This document shows, in pieces, positions 7,007-13,006 of a DNA stretch of 13,006 nt. The stretch is from Cyclostephanos tholiformis (taxonomy: Eukaryota > Bacillariophyta > Thalassiosirophyceae > Thalassiosirales > Thalassiosiraceae): NCBI GenBank assembly GCA_036939975.1, contig JALLPB010000795.1, forward strand, positions 1 to 13,006. Reading direction: 5' to 3'. Positions within the stretch are counted from its first letter, which is position 1. Each line of letters opens with the position of its first letter. The translations under genes were made by a program, and so were the position numbers. Under the pieces are notes generated by a model. That model was not told the DNA's origin, made no database searches, and saw only the letters and a program-made list of their open reading frames with translations.

Positions 7007-9259
7007 ATGTTTCCCGGTATGATGGTCTCGAGGATTCGTAAGACCAAAAAACGTAATTGGCGGCCTTCTCATCGATTGCGTCGTGTGGACGAGGAGAACC
7101 ATGAGCCCATCGTTTCATTCAACAGCCAGGAAAGTTCTCGCAACAAAAAGGAATCTCAAGACGTTATGATAAAAGTTATCATACCAACGGTGACTGCTCG
7201 GGAAAGCTCAGGCTTCAACTTGGATAATGATAACCATAACGAGAGCACCCACCGCCCCATTATACCGAAAAACGCTCGTCACGCGATGGATTCTTGTCAG
7301 GAGCCTGACGCCCCGACACCCAGCCTGCCAAAACAAGCGGACACGGCTAATAGGTTCACATATGCGCAGCGTGGTCGGACTATCTATCATCACAAATTGA
7401 TTCAGCCGACACCGTCGCAAGAACGTGCTCATTTATCGAGATTGAGACGATACGAACCTGCACGGGCTTTCTCCTCGCAGATGTCGTTGCAATCGTTACC
7501 CGAGGAGGGCAGCGATCAAGATGACGCTGTTGTGCAACTCGACCTCAAGCATATGCAGTCGTGCGATACTGATGCAGTGACTGCTTCGAAGAATAATTCG
7601 AGCTGTGATACATGCAGCACTAAGATGAGTTCAAGTGTTAGTGACTGCTCCACGTCACGCCTCTCTATTGAAGGTGATTCTTTATCTGAAGTTTCTCCGA
7701 TGACGATGCTCGTCGTCCCCGGCCAAGGTTGTGACCCAGAAGACGATGCAGAAAACACTGCCGTGCCTGAACCAAACGAAAGTGCCGAACTCAACATGCC
7801 CACATTCTCGTGGTGTCAGCCGTGCGAAATTGAGCCTCACTCCCCTTCTCATAGATTTGTCGTATGTGCTGACACTCAATTCGGCATCGCGACAGAGAAC
7901 GATAACTGGCAGGCGGAAATGAAATATTCCAATGACGCTGTCAACGCCATCAACAAAATGGACCCCCAACCGTCCTTCGTTTGCGTTTGTGGTGATTTAG
8001 GTAAATTTATTTCTTTTACTTTGAGATTGGCACCCTGAGACTTCCTCACTGATCAATTTATTGTTACTTATGCCTGGTAGTGGACATGGAGTTCTCATTT
8101 GAGGTGAGTGGCCAACGATGGTGGATCGTTCTATCTCGCTCTGTCATTGTTCTGATTTCCTTCTCCACGATAATGTTATGTACATACTGCAGAAGAAAAA
8201 GGGCTCAAAGTCAAAGTTGTGAGTAGACATGAATTGTGTTTCCTTCTGAAACACGCCGTCCATCATTCACTCATTGTGTTCTTCCACAGTCCGTCCACCC
8301 TCTTCAATGGCGAATCTGGCATTGCTTCCCGCGAGGTTTGCGATTTCATTCAGGACGAGCAGAATGCCGATTTCAAACGAATATGGTCAGGGTAAGTCCC
8401 CTCAATTTCACTACAATAGATGTTCTGGTTATGTGTCTGTCTACAGACCTTCCCCCTAACCTCCTATTTTTACCTCTCTATTAGGCTTGACCCAAGTATT
8501 GCACTCGTTTGTCTCTGTGGGAATCATGATGTGGGCAATCGACCTACACCCCGTTCAATATCACGTTTCCGTTCAGCATTCGGAGACGAATACCTGGCTT
8601 TCTGGGCAAATGGCTCATATAACATAGTTCTCAACAACGTCCTCTATCAAGACCCCACTGGTGCCGAACGGATATTCAAAACTCAACATCGCTGGCTTGA
8701 GAATCGTCTCCAGTACGCCAGAGACCACCAAGCCACAAATATATTTGTGTTCTCGCATCATCCTTGGTTCCTATACGACGAATTTGAAGACCCAGAAAAG
8801 CTGACGGGGTACTCACCTTATCCTGTAGAATGGCGTTCGCTAAATTACGAGGGATCGTTCCCCGATTCGTACTTCTCGATGCCCAAAAAATATCGTGCCA
8901 TGGCCCTCGAGTTGTTCCGTAAATACGGTGTTAAGGCATGTTTCTCCGGCCATTTCCATCAGAATCTAGTCTCAAAGACGAGTTGGGGAATGGACATGAT
9001 CATCACATCTTCACTGTCGGTTGTATTTAATAGTACGGGCAAGAAAATTACCAATGCGAAAGAAAGTCTAGAAGAGGAGGAGCTCAATTTACTGACGTAT
9101 CAACACAGACGCCATCGAAAGATGACGTACGAAAGTGAAGAGGCAATGATGAGTGATTCTTTGTGTGATGATTATTCGTCGGAGCCGAATTGTCGAGGAT
9201 TCCGTGTTGTGGATGTTCAATCGGACAGTGGTTTTCGTCATTACTTTGTCCCGTTGTAA
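7007..9259 (+). CDS. CPPED1-like calcineurin-type phosphoesterase, five exons, 639 aa
   Basis: Metallo-phosphoesterase of the CPPED1/CSTP1 type, a Ser/Thr-phosphatase family with a two-metal centre. Proposed exons: 7007-8000, 8081-8103, 8193-8218, 8290-8391, 8485-9259. All four introns (80, 89, 71, 93 bp) are GT-AG and keep the frame, giving 639 residues. The catalytic domain runs from about 284 to the end: VCADTQFG (D289, Q291), CGDLVDM (D330), LCGNHDVGN (394-400), FSHHPWF (H473, H474) and SGHFHQN (H538, H540). The DxQ first motif, the linker TQ.WLE..L..AR and CGDL...GNHD(V/I)GN spacing match CPPED1 rather than other phosphoesterases. Residues 1-283 are a Ser/Asp-rich, low-complexity extension absent from animal homologues of about 310 residues. 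Between motifs there is an insert of about 20 residues near 473-510, and a charged insert near 562-615 before the last strand (GFRVVDV). The start is the first in-frame ATG; M5 or M6 could serve. Substrate unknown. It converges with SLBP. Confidence 0.88.
8081..8218 (+). other. Two micro-exons (23 and 26 nt) of the CPPED1-like gene
   Basis: Exon 2 (8081-8103) and exon 3 (8193-8218) are bounded by GTAAAT/TAG, GTGAGT/CAG and GTGAGT/CAG splice signals. Together with the split codons they encode VDMEFSFE-KKKGSKSKF, completing the conserved GDLVDM metal-site motif. Without exon 2 the catalytic domain would lack that motif, so the reading is well constrained. Confidence 0.8.
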
Positions 9260-9936
9260 ATTAGTGCATAATATTATTTAAAGATTGTACGGAATGACAT
9301 GTAACACGTCCAATGTGTATAAAAATATGAGCATTCATTTGATGATAAACCCCAAATTAAGCATGAGTAGTACTAGACAAAAGAGCTCAATCATCATATC
9401 CAGGAGACCTGGAGCAAAACCGAAATGTAGTCCCCCTCCTCAATAGCAAAAGAAAAGGGTGGACATTGTCAATAGTCACGTGGCCCATCAAATCTGTTAT
9501 CTGAGTCGTTTGACGAAAGGTTGATCAAAGTATCGGTCAATGCCTTGACTTTAGAAATAGGCACATTAGAGCTTGTCATCATCGATCGTAAGCTTACGTA
9601 TCAAATTGTGCATCGCTCCTGCCCCCACACGATAATTTAAATACCAAAAGGATTCCTTCACGCTATCAATACAGCTAACACTGTAGCCCTGTCGTTTGGT
9701 ATCTAGCTTAATGCTATTAAACCACAGTAAAAATCTAATAGAGTTTGAGAACCAACTCGCAGCTGAAGCGGATAATTGTGGTCATTATGACACTTTTTGC
9801 CTGTATGTTACGTAACCATCTTCTTTTTATCACAGAATTGACACATGCCTCTTCAATAAAAATACTTGATCCTTCATGTTCTTTCAAACATAGCAGACAT
9901 CAACAAAGTAAACAACTCAACACTGAATGCATTTCG
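9260..9936. other. Convergent 3' intergenic region
   Basis: AT-rich spacer between two genes that point toward each other. It should contain both 3' ends. The only structures seen are a perfect 12-bp palindrome CGTAAGCTTACG (9587-9598) and a plus-strand AATAAA near 9855, which is on the wrong strand for SLBP. No credible gene; short plus-strand frames here overlap the SLBP 3' region and look random. Confidence 0.6.
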
Positions 9937-11230
9937 TCACAAAAGATCACTATCACTGTCGCTATCACACTCATCCAAGCCGAGAGTACCCTGCATGATC
10001 TGCTGGTACGCTGCCTCTTCGTCGAATAACGCCATTTCTCGCATCTTGAACTCTCCCGTCATCTTTTTGGCCGCTTCTCCTTCTCTTTGAGCTAAATTGC
10101 CAACATTATTATTCGCCACCCCTTCTTCAGCGGCAACATTCATAGAGAACATGGCGGCCTCATTACCCACGCCCATGGAACCAAATGCAACCTGCAATCC
10201 CGCCGCCTTGGCCTGTACGATTTCCTCCTCCTGTACGTCTTCCTCGGTAACACACAAACGTGGCGCGAGGGTGATAGTGGTCTGGGATGGTTGGCGCAGG
10301 TGTAGATCGACCGGATCGTACTTGTGCAATGCTCGTCTCCTTCCCCCCCGAGATGACATGCACACACATATTTATAATATAAGGATGAGCTGTCAGAACT
10401 CCAAGTAATAGGGAACGCCCACATCGCCCAATAATATACGAGGGACAAAAATCAATCAACGATCACTCTCACCAAGCATTCATAAGCCCTTGCCACCGTT
10501 TCGTGGGGATGTCCAGCATGTGATCGGGCGTCATGGGACAATCCAAACTTCGATGTTTTCGCTTGTGTCTCGGTATCTTCTTCACGTATTCCTCATATCC
10601 CGCGGTGTTCTTTCCGAATAGGACCTGACGACGACGCTGATGGATGCGTTTGGCGTGCACTGGATCGGCGGGGTTCATTTTTGATATGTCGACGTTCGTT
10701 GCCGTGGTAGTGACGGTTGTAGCAGCAGTTGTCACCGGAGCATTAGTAGAATGCTTCCGCTGCTGATGGGAGGATGCCGAGGCTTTCGTTACATCGGGCG
10801 TGACAAAATTCATTCGTTGTTGCGGGCGGCGATCGTGGTATTGATTGCCTCGGTTGTGTGCGAAACTGGAACTATGATAACGCTGTTTGATGACTTTGCC
10901 GCCGCCTTTAGGGCCACCCTCCCCTCCTCCTTCACCGTTGTTGATTCCGTGTTGTTTATTATTCCCTCCTAGTTGATCACGATCAAAGAGACTGTCAGTC
11001 GGAGGAGGACTGAGGCATTGTCGTCCCTGGAATGGAGGCACCCAGCGGCTCGATGAAGGGGTAGAACGACGGCCGGAACCATCGTGGCTGCTGTGTCGTC
11101 GGTTGTCGTTATACACCTCATCGTGCCGCATTTGGTAGCGAGTGGAATCTGATTCACTACTGCTGAGATTGTGGAGATGGCCGTTGTCGCGGCTTGCGGA
11201 TGCTAGGGAGTGGCCTTGATAGGATTGCAT
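9937..11230 (-). CDS. SLBP: Histone RNA hairpin-binding protein (SLBP), two exons, 386 aa
   Basis: SLBP binds the 3' stem-loop of replication-dependent histone mRNAs and directs their processing and translation. Exon 1 is 11230-10473 and exon 2 is 10339-9937, with a 133-bp GT-AG intron (10472-10340) that splits a Trp codon. The RNA-binding domain spans about residues 192-262: RRRQVLFGKNTAGYEEYVKKIPR (here GKNT 206-209 and Y212/Y215 are key), then a basic stretch, MTPDH (T234, equivalent to the phosphorylated Thr of the TPNK motif), KRW and the splice-joined NAW-RRALHKYDP. Length exceeds the 270 residues of human SLBP through a Ser/His/Gly-rich N-terminus (1-190) and an acidic Glu/Ala tail ending in a DSDSDSD run. 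The ATG at 11228-11230 is preceded by a plausible A/C-rich leader; the open frame extends further upstream, but only through the ambiguous G-run, so that part is not used. Neighbours: convergent with the phosphatase, divergent from the Nudix gene. Confidence 0.9.
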
Positions 11231-11625
11231 TGTGCTCAATTGTGTTTGTGAGATGTGTGTTCTGTTGCTGTGGTGTTCAGGTGGAGTTGTGGGAAAAATA
11301 TGGAGAAAAAAGAGAGGACAAAAAATAATGATACGTACGGTGGTACCATACCATATTATGTAAATTACTCTAATTGTGGGTGCGCCAAAAAAACGATAAT
11401 GGAACGATCCCAAAACGCTTTTTATGGTTTGTGTTTTTCTTAAGGTACATTCTGTCCCTAGATGCTGACGGTCTGTCCTTTGGCGGTCATTCCTTCCCGC
11501 CTGGTTTTCCNGGGGGGGGGGGGGGGGGGGGGGGGGATGACGACGACTTCGGGTGCGAGATATCCCTCGGGAGGTACGAGGGACGCGTATACGACCATCG
11601 CGACGTCGTCCGTCCCGTTTCGTCA
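11231..11625. promoter_or_regulatory. Shared divergent intergenic region (SLBP / Nudix)
   Basis: About 395 bp separate the two start codons, so both promoters probably lie here. The SLBP side is AT-rich with a CA-rich leader; AT-rich strings near 11351-11366 could hold a core promoter. The Nudix side contains the G25 run. No specific factor site can be called with confidence. Confidence 0.4.
11511..11536 (+). other. Assembly-ambiguous base plus G25 homopolymer
   Basis: One N followed by 25 consecutive G. The true length of the run is uncertain, so any reading frame crossing it is unreliable. It lies 90 bp before the chosen Nudix start. Confidence 0.95.
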
Positions 11626-12402
11626 ATGTCATCGTCCAACGACATCCCTCGCTTCGAAACGATAGACAACGAGTGCCTGGTGGAATCGCCGTGGATGAGG
11701 GTGGCACGACACACCGTGCGATTATCGAGGCCGCATACGAGGAGGGGGGGGGGGGACGAGGAGGTGGTTTTGGACGATTGGCTCTGGATAGACTATCACG
11801 ATCGTATAAACGTGCTCGTGGAGGCGCCGTCCGTATACTCCCCCCCCGTACCGGACATCGACAATCGCACGGACGGGACGTTGACGACGATGACGACGAG
11901 CGGGGGGGTGGAATATTTGATATTCGAACAGTCCAAGTACGCGCTCGACGTTCCGAGCATGGCGATCGTCGGCGGGGTCGTTGGGAATGACGAATCGCCG
12001 ATAGATGCGGCGCGACGGGAGGTGAGGGAGGAGCTGTCGGTAACGTGTCGCGAGTGGATTGATCTCGGCGGCGGCGACGGCGGGGGCGGGTATAGAACCG
12101 ACGTCAACAGGGGCATGGGATGGGTGCATCCGTTCCTCGCCAGGGACTGCATATACGTCCGGTCAGGTAACGACGACGGCGACGACGAGGACGATATCGC
12201 GGTCGTGGGCGGACTCGACGTCGAGGAACGGGCGGTTCGTAGGATGACCATATCCGAGGTGAGGGAGGCGGTCGTTAACGGGAAATTCGTCGAGGTTCAG
12301 TGGTCGAATACGGTGGCATTGGCGATGCTACGTCTACTCCCCGTCTTACCGTCTCCCCCCCCCTCCCCCTCGGACGATTCTCGAGGACGAGAGGACGCGT
12401 AG
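11626..12402 (+). CDS. Nudix hydrolase, 258 aa
   Basis: A Nudix-fold pyrophosphohydrolase; an ADP-sugar or ADP-ribose diphosphatase-like role is the best guess, without a firm substrate. The Nudix box is at residues 117-139: G117-x5-E123-x7-R131-E132-V-R-E135-E136-L-S138-V139, which has all catalytic Glu residues but Ser in place of the usual Gly (position 138). The upstream strands DDWLWIDYHDRINVLVEA and EYLIFEQSKYALDVPS fit the N-terminal part of such domains, and SPWMRVARHTVRL begins the fold. A Gly-rich (149-155) and an Asp-rich (183-189) loop are inserted after the box; a helix WSNTVALAMLRLL ends the domain. The ATG at 11626 is the first in frame after the N/G-run; a longer N-terminus beginning before the run cannot be excluded. 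An out-of-frame ATG at 11537 could mark a 5' leader peptide. Coding sequence is very GC-rich. Confidence 0.82.
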   Translation: MSSSNDIPRFETIDNECLVESPWMRVARHTVRLSRPHTRRGGGDEEVVLDDWLWIDYHDRINVLVEAPSVYSPPVPDIDNRTDGTLTTMTTSGGVEYLIFEQSKYALDVPSMAIVGGVVGNDESPIDAARREVREELSVTCREWIDLGGGDGGGGYRTDVNRGMGWVHPFLARDCIYVRSGNDDGDDEDDIAVVGGLDVEERAVRRMTISEVREAVVNGKFVEVQWSNTVALAMLRLLPVLPSPPPSPSDDSRGREDA

Positions 12403-13006
12403 GCGAGGACTGGATTACATGAAATTGTATGCAGATGGAAGCGACAAATTACTCCTTGCCATGCAGATAGCATGTAACACATGGTCAGTGAGGACAGATG
12501 ACAGATGATCAGGTTCCCGCTGCAGATAACGTCCCTCTCTGAAAAAAAGGCCATTGTTCAAGGAGTTACTCGGAACAAGACATCGATGCAGCAGATGGAG
12601 GCAATGAATTACTCCATGCCATGCAGATAGTAGGTAACATGTGTTGCTTGCATAGACAGAAGACAGATGACAAGGGTCCCTCCTTTGGATTACACTACCC
12701 CCCTCTATGAAAGGTATCATACAAGTGTAGGTGGGTCAAAAGGGGTTGACTATATGTCCTCATTTATAAGTAGTATAATATACAATTTGTATAATTTTCT
12801 TACATGTGTTTCTTGATTTTCCCCTACTCTGTTTCCACCTATTCCTGTGTAGCTAGAGACAAGGGGGATGCTCGCATTTTATTATTTTTGTCTAACTTTT
12901 TTGGGAAAATAGGTCAATTGCAATCACTTTTGGAGTGTGGCTCTTAAAATGTCACACCGTCGCGAGTTAGCCTTCCTTTATGTCATGTGGTTATGTAGCT
13001 GTTCAT
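12403..13006. other. AT-rich right end without a recognisable gene
   Basis: After the Nudix stop there is a diverged tandem duplication (12431-12716) and then AT-rich unique sequence to the end of the window. Minus-strand open frames across the duplication lack any recognisable domain and read Leu/Cys/His-rich low-quality protein; they are not called as genes. Confidence 0.55.
12431..12716 (+). repeat. Diverged tandem duplication, ~160-bp period
   Basis: Copy A begins GCAGATGGAAGCGACAAATT at 12431, copy B begins GCAGATGGAGGCAATGAATT at 12591. Both continue with AATTACTCC(T/A)TGCCATGCAGATAG and GTAACA, and end in a CCCTCT(C/A)TGAAA motif (about 12533 and 12701). The central parts are eroded by substitutions and small indels. 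The pentamer CAGAT recurs within each copy at intervals near 30 bp (12432, 12464, 12495, 12523; 12592, 12624, 12664). Confidence 0.75.

Noticed and set aside
10340..10365. Independent 142-residue gene starting at 10365
   Set aside because: Its N-terminal codons lie in the SLBP intron; splicing joins the rest to the SLBP domain with the conserved WRRALHKYDP.
11374..11625. Upstream extension of the Nudix frame
   Set aside because: It starts with TTG, crosses the N/G-run and has no in-frame ATG before 11626.
11231..11707. Upstream extension of the SLBP frame through the G-run
   Set aside because: It crosses an N and a 25-base homopolymer and encodes no recognisable sequence; ATG 11228-11230 follows a normal-looking leader.
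12415..12720. Minus-strand gene of 101 codons in the right-end duplication
   Set aside because: No domain, and the frame depends on the two repeat copies; it looks like a chance open frame.

Overview
The window looks like nuclear DNA of a eukaryotic microalga, most probably a centric diatom. The grounds are short GT-AG introns (71-133 bp), intron-interrupted genes for eukaryote-only functions (a histone-mRNA hairpin-binding protein and a CPPED1-type phosphatase), long Ser/Asp/Gly-rich disordered extensions, and sharp switches between AT-rich spacers and GC-rich exons. No bacterial operon, rRNA, tRNA or CRISPR array was seen. The diatom assignment is inference.

Left part (1-2850), accessory in character. 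A 629-residue minus-strand protein of unrecognised family (66-1955) carries a 111-bp in-frame tandem duplication and a Cys-rich module. Directly upstream of its start codon lies the most unusual feature seen: 13-14 diverged units with a GTGAGG-like head repeated every 28-32 bp, each followed by an A/T-rich, often TATA-like core (about 1957-2392). A GC-rich, G-tract-dense stretch follows, with a possible small membrane protein (2523-2849).

Middle part (2993-6598), a decayed DNA transposon. A 13-bp perfect inverted repeat (CACCACCCCTTAG / CTAAGGGGTGGTG) brackets a degraded transposase-like gene (3263-6414) that has three clear in-frame stops, one of each codon type, and a frameshift. A 22-bp imperfect inverted repeat ends three bases before its ATG.

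Right part (7007-12402), conserved housekeeping-type genes. A five-exon CPPED1-like calcineurin-type phosphoesterase on the plus strand includes two micro-exons of 23 and 26 nt. It converges on a two-exon SLBP (histone RNA hairpin-binding protein) on the minus strand, whose RNA-binding domain is split by the intron. SLBP in turn diverges from a plus-strand Nudix hydrolase; the roughly 400-bp gap between them probably holds both promoters and also an assembly-ambiguous G25 run next to an N. The window ends in AT-rich sequence with a diverged 160-bp-period duplication. The housekeeping genes show no obvious shared pathway.
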